DNA of 64,000 nucleotides from Nocardioides speluncae (lineage in GTDB: Bacteria; Actinomycetota; Actinomycetes; Propionibacteriales; Nocardioidaceae). This document shows, piece by piece, positions 26,561-34,864 of this stretch (position 1 is its first letter; each line of letters starts with the position of its first letter). Where the stretch lies: contig NZ_QEOO01000026.1 in assembly GCF_003121585.1 (NCBI RefSeq), positions 1 to 64,000 of the forward strand, in the 5' to 3' direction. Under the pieces are notes generated by a model. The model saw only the letters and a program-made list of their open reading frames with translations. It was not told where the DNA came from and made no database searches. A program made the translations under genes and the position numbers.

Positions 26561-28173
26561 GCGCGACCCAGCTTTTTGAGGAGGCGGAAGTTGGCGGTTT
26601 GCACCTTGGCGTACGTCTCCTCGGACAGGCCGAACTGCGGTGAGAACCGGAGCAGCCGCTGGGTGGCGACGGCCTGGGTCTCCGTGAAGCGGTGGATGCC
26701 CTCACCGCCCTGCCGGCGCCCCATCCCGGACTCGCGCATCCCGCCCATCGGGGTGTCGACGCTGCCGAACGTGGCGCCGTACGCCTCGTTGATGTTGACC
26801 GAACCGGCCTTGATCTGCCGAGCGATCCAGCGGGCGCGGTCGCCGTCCTGGCTGAAGATCGACGCGTTGAGCCCGTACCGGCCGGCGTTGGCGCGGTCGA
26901 TCGCGTCCGCCTCGTCGTGGAAGCGGTACAGCGAGATCACCGGGCCGAACGTCTCCTCCGCGAAGCAGGTCATGTCCGGCGTGACGCCCTCGAGGATGGT
27001 CGGCTCGTAGTAATAGGGACCGAGGTCGGGTCGGGCCTTGCCGCCGGTGAGCACCCGGGCGCCCTTGGCCAGCGCGTCCGCGACGTGGGCAGTGACGGTC
27101 TCGACCTGGTCGGGCGAGATCAGCGTGCCCATGTCGACGTCCCAGTCAAGGCTGGCGCCCAGGCTCAGCGCCTCGGTGCGCGCGACCAGCCGCTCCACGA
27201 ACCGGTCGTAGATCTGGTCGGCGACGAAGATCCGCTCGGTCGACATGCAGAGCTGGCCGGCGCTCGCGAATGACGCCCGGATCGCGCCCTCGGCGGCCCT
27301 CTCGACCGAGGCGTCGCGCAGCACCAGCAGCGGGTTCTTGCCGCCGAGCTCCAGCGAGCAGCCGATCAGCCGCTCGGCGCACTGCTGGGCGATCACCTTG
27401 CCGGTGGCGGTGGAGCCGGTGAAGCAGACGTAGTCCGAGCTCTTGATCAGCGGCGTACCGAGCTCGCGGCCCGGGCCTGCGACGACCTGCCAGAGGTCCT
27501 TGGGGAAACCAGCCTCCTCGAGCAGCTGCGCGCCGAGCAGCGCGGTCAGCATCGTCTGCGCGTCCGGCTTGGTGACCACGGCGTTGCCGGCCAGCAGCGC
27601 CGGGAGGCCGTCGCAGAGCGCGAGCGAGAACGGGTAGTTCCAGGGGGCGATGATCCCGACGACGCCCTTCGGCACCCGGTTGACCTCGGCGCGAGTGAGC
27701 AGCGGGAGGATGCCGAGCCGGCGCTCGCTGTCGAGATGCCGGTGGGCGGTGCGGCCGTAGTAGCGCGCGGTGAGCGCAATGTGGACCGGCTCCTCGAACG
27801 CGTGCTTGCGGGCCTTGCCGGTCTCCCAGCAGATCAGGTCGACGATCTCGTCCTGCCGGTCCAGCACCAGGTCGTGCAGGCGCAGCAGCATCTGCGCCCG
27901 GTCGTCCAGGCTGGTGCGCGCCCACGCGGCCTGCGCCCGGCGAGCCCGCCGGAACGCCTCGGCGACGTCGTCGACGCTCGACTGGGGGATGTTCGCGAGC
28001 GGCTGGCCGTGGATCGGGCTGTACGTCGGGCTGGTCGCACCGGTCGTGCTGACGATCCGGGCGGTCAGCGCCTCGACGTACTCAGGCTCCAAGGCGTACG
28101 ACGCCTTCGGGTCGTGCTCGGGGTCGTGCGGGCCCGTCACCATGGGCTCGGGCGTGGGACTCTGGGCGCTCAT
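26557..28173 (-). CDS. gabD2: Succinate-semialdehyde dehydrogenase (NADP+)
   Basis: Aldehyde dehydrogenase superfamily, 538 residues. Visible are APWNYPFSLALCDGLPALLAGNAV (NAD(P)-binding entry), FTGSTATGKVI, the general-base segment LELGGKNPLLV, and nucleophile Cys in ASAGQLCMSTERIFV. The length and the N-terminal extension resemble GabD2 of mycobacteria. It is predicted to oxidise succinic semialdehyde to succinate, but other aldehydes are possible. The start chosen is ATG 28173, which lacks a strong Shine-Dalgarno. It is translationally coupled to the GMC oxidoreductase downstream (4-nt overlap), suggesting that the two act in one oxidation route. Confidence 0.85.
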   Translation of the reverse strand: MSAQSPTPEPMVTGPHDPEHDPKASYALEPEYVEALTARIVSTTGATSPTYSPIHGQPLANIPQSSVDDVAEAFRRARRAQAAWARTSLDDRAQMLLRLHDLVLDRQDEIVDLICWETGKARKHAFEEPVHIALTARYYGRTAHRHLDSERRLGILPLLTRAEVNRVPKGVVGIIAPWNYPFSLALCDGLPALLAGNAVVTKPDAQTMLTALLGAQLLEEAGFPKDLWQVVAGPGRELGTPLIKSSDYVCFTGSTATGKVIAQQCAERLIGCSLELGGKNPLLVLRDASVERAAEGAIRASFASAGQLCMSTERIFVADQIYDRFVERLVARTEALSLGASLDWDVDMGTLISPDQVETVTAHVADALAKGARVLTGGKARPDLGPYYYEPTILEGVTPDMTCFAEETFGPVISLYRFHDEADAIDRANAGRYGLNASIFSQDGDRARWIARQIKAGSVNINEAYGATFGSVDTPMGGMRESGMGRRQGGEGIHRFTETQAVATQRLLRFSPQFGLSEETYAKVQTANFRLLKKLGRA

Positions 28174-28434
28174 GGATCGAGCGTAGGTGAGCCGGAGCCC
28201 GTTCACTACCCTCCAGTAACGACCATCCACAAGTTGACACTTCATCGAGATCTGTCAACGACCGTTTTGCGGCGTAAATGGTGCCTGTGGATAACCTGAC
28301 GAACTGTCCCTTCGCTCTTGTAAAGTCCTTCGGGACTGGCGGCCTCCGGGGGCTGCGGCTCGCAGGGGAGGGACCGCCCAGCGAGCGACGTGGGTCCCGA
28401 GGGCCGCAAATCATCGACGCGAATGGGACATCGC
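28174..28434 (+). promoter_or_regulatory. Divergent promoter and structured leader of the 28435 gene
   Basis: This 261-bp gap holds a -10-like TAAAGT near 28321. It also contains a hairpin AGTCC-TTCG-GGACT (28324-28337) and GC-rich arms (GGCGGCC..GGGCCGC, GGCTCGC..GCGAGC, GGGACC..GGGTCCC) up to about 28408. The folded leader could be regulatory. I compared it with the c-di-AMP riboswitch often found before cell-wall genes and did not find its conserved segments. Confidence 0.35.
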
Positions 28435-29958
28435 ATGAAAAAGCCACTGACCAAGGTGGCGATCGCGCTCGCGGTTGCCGCACTCCCCCTTACGACCCTC
28501 TCCCCACCCACCGCCCAGGCCGCCGGCACGTCCGGTGAGCCGTGGATGGGTTACTCGATCCCGCAGAACCGCACCGCCGCCAGCGGCTGGCTGGGCGGCC
28601 GCAAGGTCTTCCCGAACGTCGTCTACCGGATCGACCCGACCAAGGCCAACCACACCCTCGGCTTCCGCAAGGCCTACCTCACCGACAAGCTCACCGGCTC
28701 CGGGACGATGAAGGTCTCCGAGCGGGCCAACAACAAGGCCGCCTGGATCGCCACCACCTGGGGCGCGTTCCGCAACAAGGACCGCTCCGCCGCGGTCGAC
28801 ATCGCGCTGTACCACCTGCTGCACGGCGGGGCGTACTCGCTCAACGGCAGCAAGACCACCGCTCGCCTCCGGCCCACCAGGAAGGCCGCCACGATCCGCG
28901 ACCTCGCCCGCGACATGCTCGCCGACGCCAACAGGTACGCCGGCCCGTACAAGATCACGGTCTCGGCCAACAACTCGATCGTCGGCAAGACCGTGACCGT
29001 CAAGGCCTCGGTGGTCACCACCACCGGCCGGGCGATCGCCGGGCTGCCGGTGGTCGTGAGCTACCCGGGCGCCGCCTCGGTCACCCGCTACACCGGGTCG
29101 ACCGGAGGCATGTCCGCTCAGTTCACCCCGGACTCCGGCGGTGACAAGAAGGTCCGCGTCCAGATCAAGAAGCTGCCCGACTACCGGCTGAAGGTACGGA
29201 TGCCGCAGAACCTCAAGGCGTCCCGCGTCGTTGTCGCCCGCCACTACCTCGACCCGGTGATCACCAAGCGGATCGTGGTCCGGGCCCGGCCCAAGGTCGC
29301 GACCAGGGCCGCCTCGACCCGGATCAAGCTCGGCCAGCAGTTCGCCGGCACCTTCCAGGTCAAGGACGGCGTGGAGACCCCGCGCTCGGCGGTGGCCACG
29401 CTCTACGGCCCGTTCACCCACGCGGCCAACGCCACCTGCGCGGCCGCCCGTGAGGTCGACAGCACCGGGATCCCGGTCAAGCTCAACAGCACCTACCAGC
29501 TGCCGAAGCTCGCGTCGAAGAAGGCCGGCTTCTACGTCTGGGGCGTCTATCTCCGGGAGAACCGGCTCAACCTCGCCGCCCGCACCTGCGGGGCACGCAC
29601 CCAGGTACTCGCCGTACCCAAGGTGGGCATCAGGGCCGAGACCACCCCGGTCCGGCCCGGCACCCGGGTCCGGGCCAAGCTGACGGTCAGCGGCCTCCCC
29701 GCCGGCTACAACAAGGAAGCCCGGATCCGCCTGGTCGGGCCGTTCCGGACCGTCCCCGCCGGCAACTGCACCCGCTCCAGCAAGATCCACGCCCGGTTCA
29801 TCGTGCCGGTCACCAAGAGCGGTTCCTACTGGACGACCAGGGCCAAGATCGGCGGTCCCGGCGTCTACTTCTGGCAGGCCATCCTCCCGTCCAACGCGGT
29901 CAGCGCCACCATCAAAACCAAGTGCAAGGCCCCCGGGACCATCGTCCGGGTGAACTAA
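28435..29958 (+). CDS. Secreted protein with Ig-like repeats
   Basis: A 507-residue exported protein. MKKPLTKVAIALAVAALPLT with cleavage near AQAAG is a clear signal peptide; ATG 28435 is chosen so that it is N-terminal. Residues about 35-165 form a mixed domain (GYSIPQNRTAASGWLGG, NKAAWIATTWGAF, AVDIALYHLLHGGAY) that faintly resembles thioester-type adhesin domains, though the reactive Cys-Gln pair is not evident. Three beta-rich Ig-like modules follow: YKITVSANNSIVGKTVTVKA; TRIKLGQQFAGTFQVKD with paired Cys; and TPVRPGTRVRAKLTVSG with paired Cys. No anchor motif is seen at the C-terminus. It probably acts at the cell surface; function unknown. Confidence 0.7.
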   Translation: MKKPLTKVAIALAVAALPLTTLSPPTAQAAGTSGEPWMGYSIPQNRTAASGWLGGRKVFPNVVYRIDPTKANHTLGFRKAYLTDKLTGSGTMKVSERANNKAAWIATTWGAFRNKDRSAAVDIALYHLLHGGAYSLNGSKTTARLRPTRKAATIRDLARDMLADANRYAGPYKITVSANNSIVGKTVTVKASVVTTTGRAIAGLPVVVSYPGAASVTRYTGSTGGMSAQFTPDSGGDKKVRVQIKKLPDYRLKVRMPQNLKASRVVVARHYLDPVITKRIVVRARPKVATRAASTRIKLGQQFAGTFQVKDGVETPRSAVATLYGPFTHAANATCAAAREVDSTGIPVKLNSTYQLPKLASKKAGFYVWGVYLRENRLNLAARTCGARTQVLAVPKVGIRAETTPVRPGTRVRAKLTVSGLPAGYNKEARIRLVGPFRTVPAGNCTRSSKIHARFIVPVTKSGSYWTTRAKIGGPGVYFWQAILPSNAVSATIKTKCKAPGTIVRVN

Positions 29959-29963
29959 CAACA

Positions 29964-30012
29964 CCGATCCGGACCGCCCGCACACCCACGTGCGCGGGCG
30001 GTTCGGCATCGG
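29964..30012 (+). terminator. Terminator of the secreted-protein gene
   Basis: GGACCGCCCGCAC and GTGCGCGGGCGGTTC pair, extended by CCGA..TCGG at 29964 and 30012, starting 5 bp after the stop at 29958. There are small internal mismatches and no T-tract. Confidence 0.55.
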
Positions 30013-30041
30013 GCGCCTGCGGGCGGCGTCAAGCGGCTTGG
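30011..30041 (-). repeat. Truncated inverted fragment of the structured repeat
   Basis: CGGGCGGCGTCAAGCGGCTT at 30020-30039 is the reverse complement of the right end of the repeat core found at 7450-7472 and 30156-30178. It faces the complete copy that begins 27 bp further on. Confidence 0.6.
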
Positions 30042-30067
30042 GGATGGGTGGCAGATGGGCGAGCGGC

Positions 30068-30198
30068 CCGGCGCCAGCCGCACTGGCGGGCGCTGCGGCG
30101 GCGCGTCGCGCGCTCAGCCGCCGCCGTTGGTTGCGCGCCGTTGGCGCGCGCCGCGGCCAAGCCGCTTGACGCCGCCCGCCAGTGCGGCCGACACCGGA
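30068..30198 (+). repeat. Structured interspersed repeat, copy 2
   Basis: The core at 30093-30178 shares GGCGGCGCGTCGCGCGC, CCGTTGGTTGCGCGCCGTTG and GCGCGCGCCGCGGCCAAGCC with the copies at 7350 and 32418. The flanking arms CCGCACTGGCGGGCG (30078-30092) and CGCCCGCCAGTGCGG (30173-30187) pair perfectly over 15 bp and differ in sequence from the arms of the other copies. Confidence 0.75.
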
Positions 30199-30214
30199 CC
30201 ACCCGCGCGTCGGG

Positions 30215-31945
30215 TTAGACGATGTCAGGAACGCTCACGCGGGCTTCGTCGGCTTCCTGGTCTGTCATCTTCAACTGACTCTGGCGTTCGGCCTCGACGC
30301 GGCGGCGGTAGTGGTCGACTTCCTCATCGAGCCGCGCAGCGTCCCAGCCGAGCTCTCGCGCCAATAGTTCCGCGGCGGGGCGGGCGGCGGCGACGCCGCG
30401 GTCGAAGGTCTCGATGGAGATCCGGGTACGGCGGGTCAGCACGTCGTCGAGGTGGCGGGCGGCTTCGTGGGTCACGGCGTACACGATCTCGGCGGCCAGG
30501 TAGTCCTCCGCGCCGGCGAGCGGATGGCGCAGGTCGGGGCGCTCGGCGATCAAGGCCAGCAGGTCGTCGACAAGTCCGCCGTAGCGGCCGAGCAGGTGGT
30601 CGATCCGGGCGACGTGCAGGCCGGCCCGGCGGGCCAGCATCACCCTCTGGTTGGAGCGGGCCTCGAACCCGTCCGCGCCGACCAGCGCGACCCGGTCGGA
30701 GATGCAGTCCCGGACGGTCACATTGACGGTGGTCTTCAGGGAGTGGGCCGCGGCGTCGATGGCGTCCTTGGCCATCACCCGGTACGTCGTGAGCTTGCCG
30801 CCAGCGATCATCACCAGCCCGGGGACCGGCGTGACTACGGTGTGCTCGCGGCTGATCTTCGAGGTCGGCTCGGACTCGCCGGTGAGCAGCGGACGGAGCC
30901 CGGCGTACACGCCCTCGACGTCCTCGTGGTCCAGCGGCTCGCGCAGGATCGTGTTGACGCGGGTGAGGACGTACTCGATGTCCGCGCGGCTGGCGGCGGG
31001 GTGCGCCTTGTCGAGGTCCCAGGGGGTGTCGGTGGTGCCGATGATCCAGTGCCGGCCCCACGGGATCACGAAGAGCACCGACTTCTCGGTGCGGGTGATG
31101 AAGCCGGCTTCGGAGCGGATCCGGTCGCGCGGCACGACCAGGTGGATGCCCTTGCTGGCCTGCACGTGCAGCGCGCCGCGGCCGCCGACCATCTCCTGGA
31201 TCTCGTCGGTCCAGACGCCGGCAGCGTTGACCACGACCCGGGCCCGGACCTCGAAGTCGCGGTCGTTCTCCAGGTCACGAGCGCGGACGCCGACCACGCG
31301 CTCGCCCTCCCGGAGGAAGCCGACAACCTTGGCCCGGGTGGCGACGTGGGCACCGTGCTCGGCGGCGGTGCGCGCGATGGTCAGCACCAGCCGGGCGTCG
31401 TCGACCTGGCAGTCGTAGTACTTGATCGCGCCGGCCAGCGCATCAGCCTTGAAGTCGGGCGCGATCCGGGCGACCTGGCGCCGGAACAGGTGCTTGTGCC
31501 GCGGCACCCCCATGTCGTACTTGCCGAGCATCGCGAACCCGTCGTACAGCGCAAGCCCGGCGCCGACGTACGGGCGCTCCCAGATCTTGTGGGTGAGCGG
31601 GTAGAGGAACGGCACCGGCCGAACCAGATGCGGCGCGAGCCGGGTGAGCAGCAGGCCGCGCTCCTGCAGCGCCTCCTTGACCAGCGCGAAGTCCAGCATC
31701 TCGAGGTACCGCAAGCCGCCGTGGACCAGCTTGCTGCTGCGGCTGCTGGTGCCGCTGGCGAGGTCGCGCTGCTCGATCAGCCCGGTGGTGAGCCCGCGCG
31801 TGACCGCGTCAAGCGCGGTGCCGGCGCCGACGATGCCACCGCCCACGACGAGTACGTCGAGCTCACCGTGGTCCTGGCTGGTCTCCTCCATCGCCGCGAT
31901 CGCGGCATCACGAGCTTGCGGGCTGAGTGCACTGGAGGACCTCAT
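30215..31945 (-). CDS. glpD: Glycerol-3-phosphate dehydrogenase (aerobic)
   Basis: Membrane-associated FAD enzyme that oxidises sn-glycerol-3-phosphate to dihydroxyacetone phosphate and feeds electrons to quinone. The 576-residue protein shows DVLVVGGGIVGAGTALDAV (FAD fold), ASGTSSRSSKLVHGGLRYLE (family signature), VPWGRHW-like FVIPWGRHWIIGTTDTPWD, GKLTTYRVMAKD, and the C-terminal GlpO-type helical domain. ATG 31945 has GAGG 9 nt upstream; an ATG three codons earlier overlaps that site. It is alone in this orientation; no glpF or glpK is present. The glycerophosphodiesterase at 1877 could supply its substrate. Confidence 0.95.
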   Translation of the reverse strand: MRSSSALSPQARDAAIAAMEETSQDHGELDVLVVGGGIVGAGTALDAVTRGLTTGLIEQRDLASGTSSRSSKLVHGGLRYLEMLDFALVKEALQERGLLLTRLAPHLVRPVPFLYPLTHKIWERPYVGAGLALYDGFAMLGKYDMGVPRHKHLFRRQVARIAPDFKADALAGAIKYYDCQVDDARLVLTIARTAAEHGAHVATRAKVVGFLREGERVVGVRARDLENDRDFEVRARVVVNAAGVWTDEIQEMVGGRGALHVQASKGIHLVVPRDRIRSEAGFITRTEKSVLFVIPWGRHWIIGTTDTPWDLDKAHPAASRADIEYVLTRVNTILREPLDHEDVEGVYAGLRPLLTGESEPTSKISREHTVVTPVPGLVMIAGGKLTTYRVMAKDAIDAAAHSLKTTVNVTVRDCISDRVALVGADGFEARSNQRVMLARRAGLHVARIDHLLGRYGGLVDDLLALIAERPDLRHPLAGAEDYLAAEIVYAVTHEAARHLDDVLTRRTRISIETFDRGVAAARPAAELLARELGWDAARLDEEVDHYRRRVEAERQSQLKMTDQEADEARVSVPDIV

Positions 31946-31984
31946 GCGTCTCATCCTCGCAGGGACAGCGGCGCTGACGTGGGA

Positions 31985-32081
31985 TCACGCCTCGTCGAAC
32001 GGACTCACGATCTGGATCCCACATCGTTGGAAGTCACGTACGTTGCGCGTCGCCAAGACGGCGTTCGTCCAGCAGGATCAA
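31985..32081 (-). pseudogene. Internally deleted VapC/FitB-type PIN toxin remnant
   Basis: Directly after the antitoxin stop (overlapping TTGA) the leftward strand reads TTG ATC CTG CTG GAC (MILLD, the canonical PIN toxin opening). The sequence then passes at once, in another frame, into TNAVLATRNVRDFQRCGIQI and VSPFDEA-stop, the usual PIN C-terminus (stop 31985-31987). Around 100 internal codons are missing, including most acidic catalytic residues. The toxin is therefore dead while its antitoxin is intact. Confidence 0.75.
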
Positions 32082-32320
32082 AACTCGATTCCTCGCGGCG
32101 GCTGACGGTTTCGGTCGAACTCTGGAACCTCGACCCGAGGCAATCCCCTGAGCGCATCTTCGATCAGCGCACCGAAGCCCCGTGCCCCCTCGGGCTGCTC
32201 CACAGCAGCGGTGAGGATGTCGCGGACCTCCGCCTCCATCGACTGGCCGTGCCGGACGGCGCGTTCTTGGATCCTCTTCATGACGTTCGGGTCCAGGTTT
32301 CGCACTGTCAGCGTGCTCAT
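32078..32320 (-). CDS. FitA-type ribbon-helix-helix antitoxin
   Basis: An 80-residue antitoxin: MSTLTVRNLDPNVMKRIQER at the N-terminus is the ribbon-helix-helix of FitA/VapB proteins, followed by AVRHGQSMEAEVRDIL, the family hallmark. The C-terminal tail, PRVEVPEFDRNRQPPRGIEF, would normally wrap around the PIN toxin. ATG 32320 is chosen because the RHH strand begins there; the GGAGGTGG upstream is close. Its toxin partner has been reduced to a remnant of 97 bp, so the gene is an orphan antitoxin. It might still repress its own promoter or protect against other PIN toxins, which is inferred. Confidence 0.85.
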   Translation of the reverse strand: MSTLTVRNLDPNVMKRIQERAVRHGQSMEAEVRDILTAAVEQPEGARGFGALIEDALRGLPRVEVPEFDRNRQPPRGIEF

Positions 32321-32417
32321 GGCGGCCACCTCCGAGGTAGAGGCTACGGCGAACGGCCGCATCCAGTGCACTTTCAGGGCCATGCGTGACGTGGTCTCTC
32401 AGGCGGCGTGGTCGTCT

Positions 32418-32572
32418 GCCTGCGGGCGGTTCGGTGCCGGGCGCCTTCGGGCGGCGTCAAGCGGCTTGGCCGCGGCGCGCGCCAAGGGCGCGCAACCAAC
32501 AGCGATGGCCGTGCGCGCGACGCGCCGCCGCAGCGCCCGGAGGCGTTCGACGCCGGACCGACCGCCCCCAGC
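32418..32572 (-). repeat. Structured interspersed repeat, copy 3 (inverted)
   Basis: The reverse strand carries GGCGGCGCGTCGCGCGC, GCTGTTGGTTGCGCGCCCTT and GCCAAGCCGCTTGACGCCGC as in copies 1 and 2. Arms CGCCTTCGGGCG (32442-32453) and CGCCCGGAGGCG (32534-32545) pair with one mismatch. Further out, GGGCGGT..CGGT pairs with ACCG..ACCGCCC. With the terminator at 32682 it fills most of the 415-bp gap 32321-32735; nothing else was recognised there. Confidence 0.75.
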
Positions 32573-32681
32573 AAACCAACGTGGTCTCGACGACGGCCCC
32601 AGCACCGCGGCCGCGTGGCCGCGCCCGCGATGCTGCGGTTGCTTGCGCTCGCTGCTCGACCACCCAAACTCCACGGACATG

Positions 32682-32716
32682 CCGCCGCCGGCCTCGATGA
32701 CCGAGGCCGGCGGCGG
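32682..32716 (-). terminator. Terminator of the metzincin gene
   Basis: Perfect 15-nt arms (core CGCCGGCCTCG / CGAGGCCGGCG) at 32682-32696 and 32702-32716 with a 5-nt loop, starting 19 bp beyond the stop of the leftward gene at 32736. Confidence 0.75.
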
Positions 32717-32735
32717 GTTTGGATCGTCAGTCAGG

Positions 32736-34703
32736 TCAGCGGAAGAAAGCCGACCATGCGGTGACGTTGAGCGTGTTCTCTACTCCGGTGAAGCCCTCGG
32801 TGAGGGAGTAGGTGTCGGTCACGAAGTCGACGTCGGCGTCATCGGCGGTGCCGCCGATGCCGTCCGGGCCGACCCCGAAGAGCCGCGGGAAGCCGGTGCC
32901 GCCGGCGTCCATGAGGTTCGCGGTCTCGTTGGAGTTGTGCGAGTGGTAGTTGCCGACGAGGTGGCCGTACTCGTGCGCCACCACGTTGCCGATGCCCTGC
33001 GAGACCCAGGCAAGCCGGTCGCTCTCAGCCTTGATGTAGGTGTTGAGCGAGGCGGCGCCACTCGGGTTGCTGAGTACGTCGAGCAGCACCACGGCCTGGT
33101 CTTCCAGGGCGTAGTTGCCGGGGTCGATGTACTGGGCGATGCCGATCGTGTTCAGACCCGACTCGGCGATGGTGCCGCCGACGATCACCCGGGACACGTT
33201 GTCCTGACCCCAGACGTCAGGGCTGTTGCGCGAGTTCACGACCTTGATGTCGTAGAAGTCGTTGAGCCCCTTGGCGATCATGTCCTGCTTGACGCTCTCG
33301 GCGACCTCTGCGGTGATCCGGTTGATCAGCTGGTTCTCCTGCGACCGGGTCAGCCCCCACCTGGTGAGGAAGGAAGCCAGCGGCGAAAGGGTCCGCACTC
33401 CCGGGCCGCCCCAGACGCCGGTGTTGACCCGCTCCCCGTCGAAGTCGAGGAACAGGGTCTGCTTCACCCGCGGCCGGTCGGTCTGCGCGCCCGGTCGGTA
33501 GCCCTCGATGAGTACGTCGTACGCACTGATCGGGCCCTCGACGTGGACGCCGTACCAGCCGGCCTCCTCCGCGACGTACGCGAGGGTGGTGTTGCCACCG
33601 CCCGGAAGCGGCGAGTTGGCCGGGTAGAGCGAGGACGCGTCCAAGCCCTCGGAGCCGACCCGCTGGGTGCCGTCCGGGTGGTAGATGGTCAGGCCGGTCG
33701 CACCGCTGTTGGCCACCGCGCCGATAACGTCACCGGGGCGAAGCTTGACGCTGAAGTAGTCCTGGTCGACGAACTGCGAGGACAGCTTGAGGGCGTAGTT
33801 GCCCGTGTCGCCGCCACCCGCGCCGCTGGCCGGGTCGAACGGGTCGGCCGGCAGCGAGCCGTTGAACGTGAACCCAGCCACCGCGAGGTAGTAGGTACCC
33901 GCGGTGTCGACCCGGTGCGTCAGCAGCGAGAACACGCTCGGACCGCTGTCATCGTCCTGAGCCAGCAGCGTCCCGGCCGCGTCGTACAACGCGACCAGGG
34001 TGTCCGTGCCGGACGCACTGCCGCTGGTGTCGGCGACCACCGATGCTCCGGCGGGGACGGTCAGCTTGTAGAAGTCGAAGTCGTTGGTGCCCGTTCCGGC
34101 GGTGCCGTGCGGGCCGTCTCCGAGTACGCCGGTCGTGGTGACGCCGCGGGTCCCGTTGATCCCGGAGTCGGTGGCCAGCGGGATGGCACCGTTGTCCTCC
34201 GCACCAGGTGCAAGTGTCCCGATCGTGATCGGGATGGCGGTGAGGTCACCGAGAATCCGCACCGCAGGGCTCTTGGTGGCCGCGGTACCGAACGCGGGGA
34301 CCGGCTCGGCGTTCTCGAGCGAGTCGTTGGCGCCGACGCCGGTCGGCTCCTGCTCGTCGTGAACCACGGCCGGGGGCGGGTCGGCCTGGATGCCAAGCGC
34401 GGCACTCTTGTTCGCGTCGAGCCTCGAGGACGCGGCCCGGGCGCGCGCGTCCTGCTTCATCTTGTCTTTCCAGTAGCTGTAGTCCGCCGTGGTGGCGTCC
34501 TGGATGTTGGCCAGGTACGGGTTCAGCGTCGTGGCCGCCGCCGCCTTGGCGGCTGCCGACCCCTTGGGTGCGACCTGGATGCCCGCGTCGAGCGCGCGCT
34601 CCTGATCTGGGGTGAGTTCACCGGAACTGGGTGCGGCTCCGGCGTAGCTGCCGACTCCCGCTGCAACAGCGAGCGCGGCAAACACAGCGATGGTTTTTCG
34701 CAT
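32736..34703 (-). CDS. Secreted metzincin-type zinc metalloprotease with PPC domains
   Basis: A 655-residue exported protein with signal peptide MRKTIAVFAALAVAAGVGSYAGA. The catalytic motif HEYGHLVGNYH at residues 577-587 matches HExxHxxGxxH exactly, giving three zinc-binding His and the catalytic Glu578. NLMDAGG shortly after supplies the Met-turn. Upstream, two beta-sandwich segments (DFDFYKLTVPAGASVVADTS..TYYLAVAG and QDYFSVKLRPGDVIGA..GWYGVHVEG) look like bacterial pre-peptidase C-terminal (PPC) domains. A long polar region at residues 25-130 may be a propeptide. The start is set by GGGAGGAGC about 8 nt before ATG 34703. Extracellular proteolysis is predicted; substrate unknown. Confidence 0.85.
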   Translation of the reverse strand: MRKTIAVFAALAVAAGVGSYAGAAPSSGELTPDQERALDAGIQVAPKGSAAAKAAAATTLNPYLANIQDATTADYSYWKDKMKQDARARAASSRLDANKSAALGIQADPPPAVVHDEQEPTGVGANDSLENAEPVPAFGTAATKSPAVRILGDLTAIPITIGTLAPGAEDNGAIPLATDSGINGTRGVTTTGVLGDGPHGTAGTGTNDFDFYKLTVPAGASVVADTSGSASGTDTLVALYDAAGTLLAQDDDSGPSVFSLLTHRVDTAGTYYLAVAGFTFNGSLPADPFDPASGAGGGDTGNYALKLSSQFVDQDYFSVKLRPGDVIGAVANSGATGLTIYHPDGTQRVGSEGLDASSLYPANSPLPGGGNTTLAYVAEEAGWYGVHVEGPISAYDVLIEGYRPGAQTDRPRVKQTLFLDFDGERVNTGVWGGPGVRTLSPLASFLTRWGLTRSQENQLINRITAEVAESVKQDMIAKGLNDFYDIKVVNSRNSPDVWGQDNVSRVIVGGTIAESGLNTIGIAQYIDPGNYALEDQAVVLLDVLSNPSGAASLNTYIKAESDRLAWVSQGIGNVVAHEYGHLVGNYHSHNSNETANLMDAGGTGFPRLFGVGPDGIGGTADDADVDFVTDTYSLTEGFTGVENTLNVTAWSAFFR

Positions 34704-34864
34704 GCGAATCTGCTCCTCCCGAGGTGGGAAGGAACGACGCCCGCGGACCAGAGAATGGAGCGTCGCTCCTCCGGGTTGGTTAGAGCAATCTAGGGGTCGC
34801 GGCCCTTACAAGTAAGTCTTGATCTCGCAAGTAAAGGAGTGTTAAGTATGCCTTCGCAAATCAC

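Noticed and set aside
28290..28430. c-di-AMP (ydaO-type) riboswitch
   Set aside because: The location before a secreted protein is suggestive, but the conserved GGGGAACC / GGGGTGAATC segments are missing.
30055..30726. 223-residue open frame spanning repeat copy 2 and glpD
   Set aside because: Opposite-strand shadow of glpD joined to the repeat; extreme Arg/Gly composition.
32374..32667. Open frame over repeat copy 3
   Set aside because: Repeat artefact as for copy 1; no ribosome site.
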